Program-made: the position numbers and the translations under genes
Assembly: GCA_934229725.1 (NCBI GenBank)
Contig: CAKQDX010000002.1
Span: forward strand, 103,841 to 167,840
From: an uncultured Streptococcus sp.
Lineage (GTDB): Bacteria > Bacillota > Bacilli > Lactobacillales > Streptococcaceae
Reading direction: 5' to 3'
DNA: 64,000 bases
The notes under the pieces: model-generated
Seen by the model: the letters and a program-made list of their open reading frames with translations, nothing else
Databases searched by the model: none
Told to the model about the DNA's origin: nothing
Shown here: one piece after another, positions 28,533 through 38,202 of the stretch
Layout of the letters: each line of letters opens with the position of its first letter
How positions within the stretch are numbered: the first letter of the stretch is position 1

Positions 28533-30799
28533 TACCTCCTATTTCTTCTTAATTGTTCCTTGATATTTTTTTCATTAACCTTATAACGTTTAAATCCTGT
28601 CTTAGGCTTTTTCACTTCTTCACGTTGTTTCCGTTGCTTCAACAAACGCTCTTTTGTCTGTTGATTTTGCACTTTTTGATTAGGAACTTTAGGCATTTGC
28701 TTATTCAATTTAGGTTTTTGAGCCACACGATTACGATACTTATTAGCCCTACTCAAAACCTCATCACGAGCTTGTCCTTTCTTCATTCCTGCACCTGCAT
28801 AACCATAGACATTTGCCATTGCTCTATCACGAGTATTACGGATTCTATCCTTCGTATCTGCTAGACGTTGCATACCAACTTGTCTCCTATGTTGTGCAAC
28901 CTCTTGACCTGTTTCATCAGACCATCCATTTTTATGAGCTAAATATTTACCTTTTGCTTTCAGATAAGTATTATCAACTCCCTGAACACCCTTACGGAAA
29001 GCACTACCAGCACCGTGTCTCATAGCACCAGTTGCCATCTGACGCATCATAGATAGACGAGATACATTCCTTTGACTACCATTTCCATAACGTCCTGAAC
29101 GCCCTCTTCTAACCTGTCTCATAGTACGATTCAAACGTCTCATTCCAACATTACCGAAATTATAGCCTAAGCCACGCATGAATGATTCTGCACCATTAAA
29201 TTGAAAATGTGAAATGAGCCAATCACGCTTACAATAAGCTACAATCAAGACAATAATTTTCATGGTCGTAGAGGCAAAATAATTAGGGAACATTGCCTCA
29301 GTAACTTTAGTCAGAACCATATAGAAATAAAGAATAAAAACAGTCAAGAAGTTTACTGCAGATGCCGAAACCTCAACAGTAATAGCACTCTTAATAAAGC
29401 GATAGAACATATTTTCAAATGGAGGGAATATCGCCAACAAGAAAATAAATGGTGATAGAATCAGCAACAAGAAGAATACCATTTTAAGAATGAATGATAT
29501 TATTGCCATCAGAATAATAATAATTCCCATACCAATTGCATCAAACATGGAAATAAAGCCATACAAGAACTTATCTCCCCATGCGTTTTGCATCCGAGGT
29601 ACTTTAGGTTTTTTCTCATCACCTACAAATTTGTCAATAGTTGTCTTATCATTGAATTTAAACTTATCATCACCTGACTTATAATCTAGCAATTCTTTAA
29701 GCGTATCAGTCGTGACCTTATCATCATTAGACGTAAACGTCCCATCAACATTCATTTCCTTAACATCTGTATTCATATAGACGTAAGGTTTCCAAATAGC
29801 TTGTCTAAAATAAAGGTCAAGAACCCCATCAGCACTATTATAAGGCTGAGTTGTTCCAACCATTGAAGCCGTCAATTCAGAGGTCAAAGAATTAGTATTG
29901 TTATAAACACGTTGAACCACATAAGAACCATTGATATTTGAGTAAAAGAGCAAAATAGCTATATACACAAATGCCGAACGTCCTAATGACGTAAAGAAAT
30001 TACCACCTTGAATGTGTCGAGTGTAAGCATACATCACCATGATTAACCCTGCTAACGATAGTAAGCCAGTTGTTAACAAACTACTAAACACACTCGCAGA
30101 CGTTGAAATAATCGTTGCCAAATAGCTATCAAGATTCGTATTATTTCCTGCTTGAATAAACTCATAAACCATTGAAGCCAACCAAAAAATTTGTTTCGTT
30201 AACCAAAACGGAATCGAAATAACAGTATTGATTAGATAGTTGGTCTGAGCATCCATATTCAGGAATTTCTTCGGAAAATAGACCTTACTATTAAAAGACG
30301 ATAATTTCTTTTTTCCCATATCTTGATAAGTAATGGCAATATTAGTATCATGCTTTGGGTCTGAATCCTTATTATCAGCAGGACTAGTAGCACTTTGAAC
30401 AACCGTAGGCTTATTACCATTTAGATTACTAGGTTTTGCTCCATCACGTTTAGGGTCAGGTCCCATGATAGGCTGTTTTTTATCACCACCACTTGAAGCA
30501 TTACTACCACTTGTCGAAGAACTATCACTTCCTGAAGCTCCGTTTTTCTTAGCTTCATTTTTCTTCTTAATGTCCTCAGGCTCCTCAGGACCATAAGTCT
30601 TAGAATCACTAGATTTCTTACTTGAATCAGAACCCTTATAATTTTCTTTTAAGAGTGCATTTTCATAACCAAGATTATAAACATCCTTACCATAAGTATT
30701 ATTGAAAGGCTGACTATTCGACTTTGCCAAAGCAGGAGAGGCAAGCCCTAAACTAACCAAGCCTAGAGCTACCAAAAGAGCCAGTTTAGTCTTTTTCAT
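28532..30799 (-). CDS. VirB6-like conjugation channel protein (Orf15/TcpH type)
   Basis: 755 residues: signal peptide ending ASPALAKS, a Ser/Lys-rich extracellular segment (about 30-170), several membrane helices (about 190-540) and a long basic C-terminus rich in Arg and Gln facing the cytosol. This architecture fits the TrbL/VirB6-type membrane protein of Tn916 elements, which forms part of the inner channel. It is followed by the CHAP gene and preceded by the VirB4 gene with a 12-bp gap. Confidence 0.9.
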   Translation of the reverse strand: MKKTKLALLVALGLVSLGLASPALAKSNSQPFNNTYGKDVYNLGYENALLKENYKGSDSSKKSSDSKTYGPEEPEDIKKKNEAKKNGASGSDSSSTSGSNASSGGDKKQPIMGPDPKRDGAKPSNLNGNKPTVVQSATSPADNKDSDPKHDTNIAITYQDMGKKKLSSFNSKVYFPKKFLNMDAQTNYLINTVISIPFWLTKQIFWLASMVYEFIQAGNNTNLDSYLATIISTSASVFSSLLTTGLLSLAGLIMVMYAYTRHIQGGNFFTSLGRSAFVYIAILLFYSNINGSYVVQRVYNNTNSLTSELTASMVGTTQPYNSADGVLDLYFRQAIWKPYVYMNTDVKEMNVDGTFTSNDDKVTTDTLKELLDYKSGDDKFKFNDKTTIDKFVGDEKKPKVPRMQNAWGDKFLYGFISMFDAIGMGIIIILMAIISFILKMVFFLLLILSPFIFLLAIFPPFENMFYRFIKSAITVEVSASAVNFLTVFILYFYMVLTKVTEAMFPNYFASTTMKIIVLIVAYCKRDWLISHFQFNGAESFMRGLGYNFGNVGMRRLNRTMRQVRRGRSGRYGNGSQRNVSRLSMMRQMATGAMRHGAGSAFRKGVQGVDNTYLKAKGKYLAHKNGWSDETGQEVAQHRRQVGMQRLADTKDRIRNTRDRAMANVYGYAGAGMKKGQARDEVLSRANKYRNRVAQKPKLNKQMPKVPNQKVQNQQTKERLLKQRKQREEVKKPKTGFKRYKVNEKNIKEQLRRNRR

Positions 30800-30811
30800 A
30801 CACCCTCCTTA

Positions 30812-33340
30812 TTAAACCGATTTCAACTTAGACTTAACCGTATCAAACAGCCTGTTAATCTCAGGAAACATACCCTCAACCGTGATACGTTCTCTACGAC
30901 CAAATGTATCAAAATAAATACATTGAGCATGCCCTGTATTAGCTAACCATTTTCTAGTCGTATCAGTCTTTTCAACACGCAAGTAATCAAGAACCTCATC
31001 AATTTCAGTTTCTTCCAAAAAGGCAAAGACCGTACCGAAACCAGTTGTATCATCATTAGTTACTACATCAGCAACCGATTGTGTACCAAGAACAAGGAAA
31101 TTATTAAACGAACGTCCAACACGTTTCATCTGTTTCAAAACAGAACGACCTGCAGACGTTGACTTAAACTGCCAGGCCTCATCCACAACTACAACGGTTT
31201 CAACTTCTCTATCACGTTGCCCAAAGAGCTTACAGAAATAACCAATACCATACATGACGACCAAGCTATTTTTCTGAGCTTTTTCAATCTCATCCGTTTC
31301 CTCAGACGGTAAGTCAAGACCTGCAATTTCAAGAACCGTTGTTTTAGCAGTTAAGTCAATAGCATGGTTTTTACCATCAGAAAAACAAAGCGAAAGAATA
31401 GAATCCTTAGATTTCTTATCCAACAACATACCTGCAGAACGAACTTTTTCAACATCAGATTTCATCATTTCCTCGAAAACGTGTCTCATCCCAACAAGCT
31501 CCCCTGCTTGACGTCTTGCCATCACAGTTTCAATCGCAGTCATATAACCATACTCAACAATATCAGAATGATTCGTCAACACAGCCGAAATCATAGACTC
31601 AGCAAGCTCACTAGCATCCGTACCAGTAAGGAACACGATAGGGTCAAGAACACCATGATTTTTCGGATTGTTTGGGTCAAGAGTCACGAAATCAATCGAC
31701 CTGATATAATCTTGCAACTCAGGAAACTCATCATTTTCCTCTAACTCAGCCAAAACACGTTCATACTGCTGTCTCATCTCAGACTTAGGGTCAATATAGA
31801 GAGACTGAATTTTTAACATGGAATGATAAGTAAACAAGAGCTTAATCAAGAATGACTTACCACGACCAGTCGCACCAATCACGGCAACGTGTGGATTCGC
31901 AGTCAATTTTCCCTCAACATTATTCTTGTTTGCTTGAAGCAAATTGACATAGACAGGATTAGAGCTTGCCTCAATCGCAGACCTATAATCACCTTGCCAT
32001 GATTTCAACTCATTATCTACACGACCAATCGCAAATCCAACATCAGTACCAACTTTCCGAGTTGTAAAGAAAAGATTCTCACAAAAAGCAGATAAGGACA
32101 TTTTTTGAATGAAATTCTTATCATAGGTCGTTAGAACCTCACCTATACGTGTCTTATACAAAAGATACAGTTGGTCAGCAGAGGCTTTAGACACTTTAAC
32201 CCCAATAGAAGCCAAGGTCTTAGTCAAAATTTCATACTGCACTTTCAATTGTTCCAACGATTGAGCTGAGAAATCCAAGCAATGAAGATACTGAACAATA
32301 GGCTCACCCTCATCGATATTCTCTTTCAAATCATCCAAAAGAAGAATCGAAGAAACAACCTTAGCATTTTGAGTATCACCATTCTCATCGGCATCTATCG
32401 CCGTTCGATTCAATCTACGTCTATTACGATTAGCCTTACCTTCAACTCCCAAAGCACCTTTAACAGCCATAAAATTTCCTAATACAGTAGAACCAACAGG
32501 AAAATTTAAACCTACCAGTTTATCCAAAACGTGCATAAATGAAACGTTTTGAGGAACTTTTACAATCGGAAGATACCAACGATAAGTCGCATCGTCAAAA
32601 TCCGACATTTTAATGACGCTAACATTTTCAAGTGTAATAGCTACATCATCAATATTCTCAACATTATCCTTAACAGCAATCAACTCAGACTCATTATCAT
32701 AAAGGAATCCCTGAATAAAGTGTAAACGCTGCAAAAACCAATTCTCATCAGTTGTTAAACGAGTAACATCAAGACCTGACAAATCAGAATAAGCTGTCTC
32801 CTCTTGTTGAACATATTCTTCATACCAATTTTCAGGAACACCCTCATAGAAACCTAGCAAATTCATAGTCATATCTCTGGTACGTCTAAAAGCTTGTCCC
32901 ATTGTTTGCTTCAAATCAACAGACAAATGAATTGATTTCAATGGCACAATGACATGATGCCAATAATCGAATGGCATACCAATGGAATCAACCAACGTTT
33001 CGACCATGCCATTAAGCACATATTCAGCCAAATCTGCTGTTGCTGAATCCCAATCAATATCATCAGCTAATAGTTTAAAACGTGCTGATAAATCTTGATT
33101 CACAGGCGTTGTCTTAATCATAAAATCTCGATAATTCAAACAATTTGCCAAAGCAGAATATTCAACATCCTTTAATTCCTCTTTGCCTTTTTCGTCAACA
33201 GAATTGACAATTTTTGACGGAATCCGATAAATGGCAAACACTGAACCATCCTTACGAAGCACAAGATTACCATGCACATCCCAAACCTGATTCAACATCA
33301 CATCATCATCCATGTTCAACAATTTACTTATAAAACTCAT
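30812..33340 (-). CDS. VirB4-like conjugation ATPase (Orf16/TcpF type)
   Basis: 842 residues. Walker A GATGRGKS at 489-496 and Walker B ETVVVVDEAWQF near 725, followed by the QSVADV segment typical of VirB4 proteins. This ATPase energises assembly or substrate passage in the conjugative type IV secretion system. It overlaps the tcpE-like gene by 1 bp. Confidence 0.95.
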   Translation of the reverse strand: MSFISKLLNMDDDVMLNQVWDVHGNLVLRKDGSVFAIYRIPSKIVNSVDEKGKEELKDVEYSALANCLNYRDFMIKTTPVNQDLSARFKLLADDIDWDSATADLAEYVLNGMVETLVDSIGMPFDYWHHVIVPLKSIHLSVDLKQTMGQAFRRTRDMTMNLLGFYEGVPENWYEEYVQQEETAYSDLSGLDVTRLTTDENWFLQRLHFIQGFLYDNESELIAVKDNVENIDDVAITLENVSVIKMSDFDDATYRWYLPIVKVPQNVSFMHVLDKLVGLNFPVGSTVLGNFMAVKGALGVEGKANRNRRRLNRTAIDADENGDTQNAKVVSSILLLDDLKENIDEGEPIVQYLHCLDFSAQSLEQLKVQYEILTKTLASIGVKVSKASADQLYLLYKTRIGEVLTTYDKNFIQKMSLSAFCENLFFTTRKVGTDVGFAIGRVDNELKSWQGDYRSAIEASSNPVYVNLLQANKNNVEGKLTANPHVAVIGATGRGKSFLIKLLFTYHSMLKIQSLYIDPKSEMRQQYERVLAELEENDEFPELQDYIRSIDFVTLDPNNPKNHGVLDPIVFLTGTDASELAESMISAVLTNHSDIVEYGYMTAIETVMARRQAGELVGMRHVFEEMMKSDVEKVRSAGMLLDKKSKDSILSLCFSDGKNHAIDLTAKTTVLEIAGLDLPSEETDEIEKAQKNSLVVMYGIGYFCKLFGQRDREVETVVVVDEAWQFKSTSAGRSVLKQMKRVGRSFNNFLVLGTQSVADVVTNDDTTGFGTVFAFLEETEIDEVLDYLRVEKTDTTRKWLANTGHAQCIYFDTFGRRERITVEGMFPEINRLFDTVKSKLKSV

Positions 33341-33759
33341 TAGACCTCCTTTCTACCACGCATCTTTTTAGGTTTAACACGCTTATAAATCAAGCCCTTA
33401 TTGATTACCAATGTTTTGTCCTTACGACCAAAACGAATATAAAAAATAAGGTAATCTTTTAAATACTTAAATAGACTCTTACCTTGAACACGCAAATCCG
33501 AAAATAAACCTGCAAAATACCAACCAAGAAACCCTGCAGATACAATCTTAAATCCAAATGCAAAGTGGAACGGTTTATATAATTGCCAAATCAAAAACGA
33601 AATAATGACAAAATAAATCACTCGACTTAACTTGATAGGTGTAGGTAAGCTATACTGCTCATTTAATTTTTGAATCCATACAGGCTGAGATAGAGCCTCA
33701 GTATAAGAGTAAAGCTCTTTATCCTCAGTTGACTCTTGTTGCTCCTCTCGACTCATCAA
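33340..33759 (-). CDS. TcpE-family conjugation membrane protein
   Basis: 139 residues with two adjacent membrane helices (about 50-95) after a soluble N-terminus, and a basic C-terminus (RVKPKKMRGRKEV). Size, topology and position before the VirB4 gene match the TcpE family (Orf17 of Tn916). Overlaps both neighbours by 1-4 bp. Confidence 0.85.
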   Translation of the reverse strand: MMSREEQQESTEDKELYSYTEALSQPVWIQKLNEQYSLPTPIKLSRVIYFVIISFLIWQLYKPFHFAFGFKIVSAGFLGWYFAGLFSDLRVQGKSLFKYLKDYLIFYIRFGRKDKTLVINKGLIYKRVKPKKMRGRKEV

Positions 33760-33983
33760 GCACCTCCACCTTTAACCTTATCCATGATAGTCTTAACTGA
33801 ATCCAAGAAAGCAATAGGGTCCTTACCAATCCAATAAGCAATCGCACCAATGACACAAGCCCAAATAGCACTACCAGTATCACCTGAGACAGCGGACTTT
33901 GCTACTTTCCATACAACGATTCCACCAATCACCCAAATACCAAAATTTTGAAACACCCATTCATATAACCCTTGAAACGTCAT
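33756..33983 (-). CDS. TcpD-family small membrane protein
   Basis: 75 residues with two hydrophobic segments (FGIWVIGGIVVWKVAKSA and SAIWACVIGAIAYWIG) and a short charged tail. Matches TcpD-type components between TcpC and TcpE in conjugative elements of Gram-positives. Overlaps both neighbours. Confidence 0.8.
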   Translation of the reverse strand: MTFQGLYEWVFQNFGIWVIGGIVVWKVAKSAVSGDTGSAIWACVIGAIAYWIGKDPIAFLDSVKTIMDKVKGGGA

Positions 33984-34939
33984 TCAGTCTTATCCTCCTT
34001 TTTAACCTTTGCATAATCTGCAGGGATTTCATGTGTTAACTCTTTAACAAAGTAAGAGTCATTTTTCTTAGCTAATTTGAAACTAAAATTCTCACTATGC
34101 GTTATACCCTTAATTTCAAATGTTGCTTGCACATAAGCATCCACAGAACCATCTTTATGAATTTTGTAATAAGCCCAATCCGTTGACTTATAAATAGCAC
34201 CATTGATAGTTGTCACACCATCAGCAATCAAATCCAAGTTTTTCTGACTCGTAGTATAGTTTTTGAAGAACAAATCCATGAAGTCATTCAACTTTTTCTT
34301 ATCTGAATTTGACAATTCTGTAGTTTGACTTGACAGAACCAATTCTTTATCATCAGAACTAGATTTTTTAAGATTCGTTACTGCTGAATACCAAGGCAGA
34401 CCTGAAACATAATACTTTCCATCTTCACCACCAAATGGGACATTAAATCCAACCTTGATATTTTCTGCAGAATCCCCTGAACCTGACTTATAGACGACCT
34501 CATAAACAGCTACGTTATCTTTAATTTCTTGAAGATAACTGCTTAACAAGGACGTTTCCTGTCTTAACTGCCCTTGATTCTGTTCTGACGGTACATAATT
34601 GTAATAGCTATTCAATTCATCTAACTGCTTTTTCTGAGCCTGATTATCCATTGAATAAGTGAAATAAGCATTGACATAACCATCCAAAAACTGCTCTAAA
34701 CGATAATCAACCTTATCAGACGATACCTTTTCAACCTTAGGCTTTTGATTACCAGTCAACTGCCCATAAACATTCAAACCAATAGCTGTAGTAGCTAACA
34801 GACCAAATCCAACCAATCCAGTCACAAATATTGTCGTCATTTTTCGAGATGAAATCTGCCTCATCTGATGTTTTTGTTTTTTACCAACTTTTTTCAAGAC
34901 CTTTGGTTTAGCCTTTTTCTTAACAATTTTTTTAGCCAA
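33980..34939 (-). CDS. TcpC-family conjugal transfer protein (Orf13 type)
   Basis: 319 residues: very basic cytosolic N-terminus (KKIVKKKAKPKVLKKVGKK), one membrane helix (about 35-58) and two extracellular NTF2-like domains, as in TcpC/VirB8-like proteins of Tn916 and pCW3. It is a scaffold of the mating channel. Confidence 0.9.
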   Translation of the reverse strand: MAKKIVKKKAKPKVLKKVGKKQKHQMRQISSRKMTTIFVTGLVGFGLLATTAIGLNVYGQLTGNQKPKVEKVSSDKVDYRLEQFLDGYVNAYFTYSMDNQAQKKQLDELNSYYNYVPSEQNQGQLRQETSLLSSYLQEIKDNVAVYEVVYKSGSGDSAENIKVGFNVPFGGEDGKYYVSGLPWYSAVTNLKKSSSDDKELVLSSQTTELSNSDKKKLNDFMDLFFKNYTTSQKNLDLIADGVTTINGAIYKSTDWAYYKIHKDGSVDAYVQATFEIKGITHSENFSFKLAKKNDSYFVKELTHEIPADYAKVKKEDKTE

Positions 34940-34952
34940 TTAAACCTCCCTT

Positions 34953-35423
34953 TCAAGAAACATCAATGTAATATTTATCTTTAATCTGCAGTAAATATCC
35001 TGCCCTCAAATACTGACTAACAAAATTAACCCAAGAACCAGTCTTATAAAAAGTTACAAGCAATTTATCAGAGTCAACTTGACCTATGACCTTAATCATT
35101 GCCTCGACCTCATCCTTAGATAAATATTTGTAATAATGAGTCGCAATAAAATATATTGAACGACCTTGATTCAGCAAATAAGCAACTACCGTAGAATCAC
35201 CATCGTAAAGCTCCTCTACAGCTTGTTTAAGCACATACGCCTCACGCAGACTAAAAATTCTATCAACATTCCAATCAGTTATTGAACATATAAAAAAGGC
35301 ATCTTCTTCAATGCCTCGCTCAAACATACGTTGCCGAACTTGATTTTCTGTAAACTTCATCAAGTCCAAATTACAGAGCTTTTTAGACTTACCATTTTCC
35401 CTAGTCCTAATCACTGCAATCAT
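34953..35423 (-). CDS. ICE protein of unknown function (156 aa)
   Basis: Not recognised. The sequence is soluble, with mixed charge and an even alpha/beta character; it opens MIAVIRTRENGKSKKLCNLDLM and is rich in aromatic residues. It sits 13 bp upstream of the TcpC gene in the transfer operon, where Tn916 relatives often carry antirestriction genes, but I see no ArdA signature. Confidence 0.7.
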   Translation of the reverse strand: MIAVIRTRENGKSKKLCNLDLMKFTENQVRQRMFERGIEEDAFFICSITDWNVDRIFSLREAYVLKQAVEELYDGDSTVVAYLLNQGRSIYFIATHYYKYLSKDEVEAMIKVIGQVDSDKLLVTFYKTGSWVNFVSQYLRAGYLLQIKDKYYIDVS

Positions 35424-35428
35424 TTATC

Positions 35429-35659
35429 TTATAATTCTTCCTCCAAACGACTAAGCAATTTTTTTGCTTCCTGCAAATGTTCTTGAATATTTTCAAGAGT
35501 CTCATTAGCTCGTTTAACATCGTACTCAGTCTCCTCACTAGCAACTGACCTACGACTTTTAGCATGAATCGAATCTACAATAGCAGACACAGACCTACCT
35601 AAACTCTCAATCTCATTGCTACGCTCCAACATCAACAAAACCCATTTTGTCATACTCAC
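35429..35659 (-). CDS. small coiled-coil ICE protein (76 aa)
   Basis: Not recognised. It is mostly helical with heptad-like spacing (NETLENIQEHLQEAKKLLSRLEEEL at the C-terminus in two stretches). It is joined to the preceding gene without a gap (stop and start adjacent) and may form a dimer or complex with it. Confidence 0.65.
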   Translation of the reverse strand: MSMTKWVLLMLERSNEIESLGRSVSAIVDSIHAKSRRSVASEETEYDVKRANETLENIQEHLQEAKKLLSRLEEEL

Positions 35660-35881
35660 TTACCTCTTAAATTTTTCCAAATCAGACACAGACATATCAG
35701 CATTGATTAACTCGTTACAGGAATCCCAAGCACATTGATTGAAATATCTAAGCAAATCAAGTAATTCCTCACTCTCATTATCTACATCAACACTATCTAA
35801 CCCCTCACGGATACGTCTAATCATTCTGTCAATACTATCAAAAACCTCATAAGTCTCTTGTCTAACCGTTTTACAAGTCAT
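35660..35881 (-). CDS. small helical ICE protein (73 aa)
   Basis: Not recognised. Helical, acidic; contains SIDRMIRRIREGLDSV and a CAWDSCNEL segment with two cysteines. Length and helix pattern are similar to the next protein, so the two could be a pair. Confidence 0.65.
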   Translation of the reverse strand: MTCKTVRQETYEVFDSIDRMIRRIREGLDSVDVDNESEELLDLLRYFNQCAWDSCNELINADMSVSDLEKFKR

Positions 35882-35902
35882 TAAGACCTCCCATCATAAA
35901 TA

Positions 35903-36280
35903 TCACTCCAAGACACACCAAGAATCAATACCCTCACGACCTAGATAATAATATCCTAAATCAATAATTTTGGATTCAATCTCATCAATATTTTCATCGA
36001 CCCACTCAGATAGTTCATCATTCCCTTTAAGCTCCTTAAAATCTTGTAATGAAAGCAATTCAAGATTATCTACAACTGTTTCTTCCAAAGTCCATTCTTG
36101 AAAACTATTCAAATAAATGTTATCAGGGTCACATCCTTGACCTAACTCAGTAACCTCACAACCATCAAAATAATTATTCAAGCTTTCTTGAATTTCATCA
36201 GACCAATCCAAAAACTTTTTACCATAAGCAAAATCTGAACAAGCTGAAATAAAATCAGGATATACAATCTTAAATGACAT
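35903..36280 (-). CDS. very acidic ICE protein (125 aa), possible DNA mimic
   Basis: Not recognised. By my count about 30 Asp/Glu against 7 Lys/Arg in 125 residues, spread along the whole chain, with many aromatic residues. The ATG at 36278-36280 has GGAGG 8 nt upstream. The charge pattern and its place in the leading part of the transfer region recall anti-restriction DNA mimics, but there is no visible ArdA or Ocr motif. Confidence 0.72.
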   Translation of the reverse strand: MSFKIVYPDFISACSDFAYGKKFLDWSDEIQESLNNYFDGCEVTELGQGCDPDNIYLNSFQEWTLEETVVDNLELLSLQDFKELKGNDELSEWVDENIDEIESKIIDLGYYYLGREGIDSWCVLE

Positions 36281-36310
36281 CACCTATACCTCCATCTTTT
36301 TTTCAAAAAA

Positions 36311-36346
36311 ATAAGTGATTAGCCTATGAAAACTAATCACTTTGTC
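36311..36346 (-). terminator. intrinsic terminator between small ICE genes
   Basis: Minus strand AGTGATTAG/CTAATCACT perfect 9-bp stem, 11-nt loop, then TATTTTTTT. It lies inside what otherwise reads as one long transfer operon. Confidence 0.85.
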
Positions 36347-36363
36347 TTATCGATTCTTTAAAG

Positions 36364-36663
36364 CTAGTTTGCAAAATCTACAAACTTTTGACCTTTTTTA
36401 CGCAAAGCACCAACAGCCTTACGCATTTCACCATTGAAATACCAATATTTTTTCAACTCAGTTTCAATATCAGGAATATGATACTGACTCAATTCTCGAC
36501 CAGTCAAATCCTGCAGTGCTTCATCTTTAACATAGTCTTTCAATAGCATAGCATTATTAAAGGCTTCTTCCCAATCCTCTTTAGTTAAAGCCTCCCCTAA
36601 TGCAGCCGAAGTAGTTTTGATTTTTTTCAAAACAGCATCTAATTGTTCATTATGTTCTGCCAT
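36364..36663 (-). CDS. ICE protein of unknown function (99 aa)
   Basis: Not recognised. Predicted all-helical, soluble, with balanced charge; aromatic patch KKYWYFNGEMRKAVGALRKKG near the C-terminus split over two helices. Good ribosome site (GGAGG) upstream. It ends just before an intrinsic terminator. Confidence 0.7.
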   Translation of the reverse strand: MAEHNEQLDAVLKKIKTTSAALGEALTKEDWEEAFNNAMLLKDYVKDEALQDLTGRELSQYHIPDIETELKKYWYFNGEMRKAVGALRKKGQKFVDFAN

Positions 36664-36725
36664 TTTCTAAATCCTCCAAATTTTCTATGACAGTTTTATG
36701 ACTTGTCAAGGTCATTTAACTCACC

Positions 36726-36956
36726 TTAATTTTTCCCAAAGAGCAATGATAATGTTATAAATACAAAACCACCAAGCCAACATAACGGAACTATAGTAAA
36801 TCCATGCTCACACATCTTGAACACATAATCAGGAAAACTATCAGCAACCACTACATAATTTGAAAACATACCAAACATAAAAGCAAACAGGCAATCAAAA
36901 AACAAACATACAAGCAGATAAACGATAAGACCAAGAACAAATCGAACCAAACACAC
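36726..36956 (-). CDS. small ICE membrane protein (76 aa)
   Basis: Two strong hydrophobic segments (about 4-32 and 48-72) with a short polar link. The start is GTG at 36954-36956 with AAGGAGG 10 nt upstream; it overlaps the stop of the preceding gene. Function unknown. Confidence 0.65.
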   Translation of the reverse strand: MCLVRFVLGLIVYLLVCLFFDCLFAFMFGMFSNYVVVADSFPDYVFKMCEHGFTIVPLCWLGGFVFITLSLLFGKN

Positions 36957-37354
36957 TATCTATATACCTCCTTGTACCTTAATAATGACTTTTCCAAATG
37001 ATAATCAGTTGCTAACTTAATAATCATTTCCACCTGCTTATCTTCATCCTGCATCTGGCAGCCAAACAATAACAGCTTGCGTTTTGTATTAGCCATATCC
37101 GATAGAGAATCAAAATATTCTCTTTGCACAAAACCTAAATCATCCTTTATCACTTTAGGACAATCACAATTCCTAGCTTTAACTAAAAGCTCATTCATAT
37201 CCTCACGTTTTCGCCTGAAAACATCACTATCTATATCTGAACCATAAAAATATCGTTCAGGTATCATATCTACACACTTTCTCAAAATATCAGGTATAGA
37301 ATCATTATCCTCTAACCAACGTATCAACTCCTCTTGCTTGTAAGCTAAATTCAA
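36956..37354 (-). CDS. ICE protein of unknown function (132 aa)
   Basis: Not recognised. Soluble, helical, with several Cys and His residues (CVDMI, NCDCPKV, FGCQMQDE) but no clear metal-binding spacing. Coupled to the downstream membrane protein. Confidence 0.65.
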   Translation of the reverse strand: MNLAYKQEELIRWLEDNDSIPDILRKCVDMIPERYFYGSDIDSDVFRRKREDMNELLVKARNCDCPKVIKDDLGFVQREYFDSLSDMANTKRKLLLFGCQMQDEDKQVEMIIKLATDYHLEKSLLRYKEVYR

Positions 37355-37387
37355 TCAAAGCCTCCCTAAAACGTAACTAACATAACA

Positions 37388-37648
37388 TCAATGTTTGTTT
37401 CGCTTAATTTCATAATACTTTCTATAATTCATACTATCAGCACGCCACAAAACTACTACAACAGCCAAACCATAAATAATATTTCTAACATCACAAATTA
37501 CATACCAAAATGCCACCCAATAACTTTTTTGACTATGAGTAATAAAAGTAAAAATAAACGCAAGAAATATATCTACAACTATTGTGCTAACAAATATTCT
37601 AAAAAATACATATCTTAGAATACTAGCAACCCTTTTATAACTAATCAA
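37388..37648 (-). CDS. small ICE membrane protein (86 aa)
   Basis: Two hydrophobic segments (about 12-35 and 50-66), basic ends. Overlaps the upstream P-loop gene by 8 bp, so the two may act together at the membrane. Not recognised. Confidence 0.6.
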   Translation of the reverse strand: MISYKRVASILRYVFFRIFVSTIVVDIFLAFIFTFITHSQKSYWVAFWYVICDVRNIIYGLAVVVVLWRADSMNYRKYYEIKRNKH

Positions 37649-38195
37649 AAATACTCCTTACCTTTTTAATTCTATTAATCAAAAGTCTATATTTTAAAAA
37701 ATCGTTTTCATTAAAATCAAGAACATCTTTTTTCCACGTAGAAACAACAAGACTATGAATAAAACTTTCAGAAACAAAATAATTCAATAGTTTATTAAAC
37801 AATTCTAGCTGATAACTATTAAAATCAAACCCATCAACAATGACATAGAGTCTTTTTCGCCCCTCAGGAAAATCATTACCCCTCATTTTTAAGACTAACA
37901 AGTAACTAATAAACTCATCAAAATCATCAAATAAGCCATCACTCCTCACAAAATTCCTACCAGTATTAACTCGTTCTGATAGAACAACAACTCTAACATC
38001 AAGATTAGCTTTTAAATAACTCACAAACCAATCAAGAAAATACGTTTTCCCTGAACCAACAGCCCCATTAACAGACATATAGGTTTTTTCATCCTTAGTT
38101 AGACGTTTAAATATATCAAATACACAATCACGTGAATCTAATATAGATTCCAACTTTTTACCCTTTGCATCATAAAGGTCATAAACTCTTTCCAT
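37641..38195 (-). CDS. small P-loop NTPase of the ICE (184 aa)
   Basis: Walker A GAVGSGKT at residues 44-51 and a Walker B-like LYVIVDGFDF near 115, with a fold reminiscent of KAP/STAND or AAA-type ATPases. It is much shorter than standard conjugation ATPases. It lies between MobT and a small membrane protein. The role is unknown. Confidence 0.72.
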   Translation of the reverse strand: MERVYDLYDAKGKKLESILDSRDCVFDIFKRLTKDEKTYMSVNGAVGSGKTYFLDWFVSYLKANLDVRVVVLSERVNTGRNFVRSDGLFDDFDEFISYLLVLKMRGNDFPEGRKRLYVIVDGFDFNSYQLELFNKLLNYFVSESFIHSLVVSTWKKDVLDFNENDFLKYRLLINRIKKVRSIFD

Positions 38196-38202
38196 AACAC
38201 CC

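Noticed and set aside
34953..35423. ArdA antirestriction protein in the 156-aa orphan
   Set aside because: Position fits Tn916 orf18 but the sequence shows no ArdA motif.
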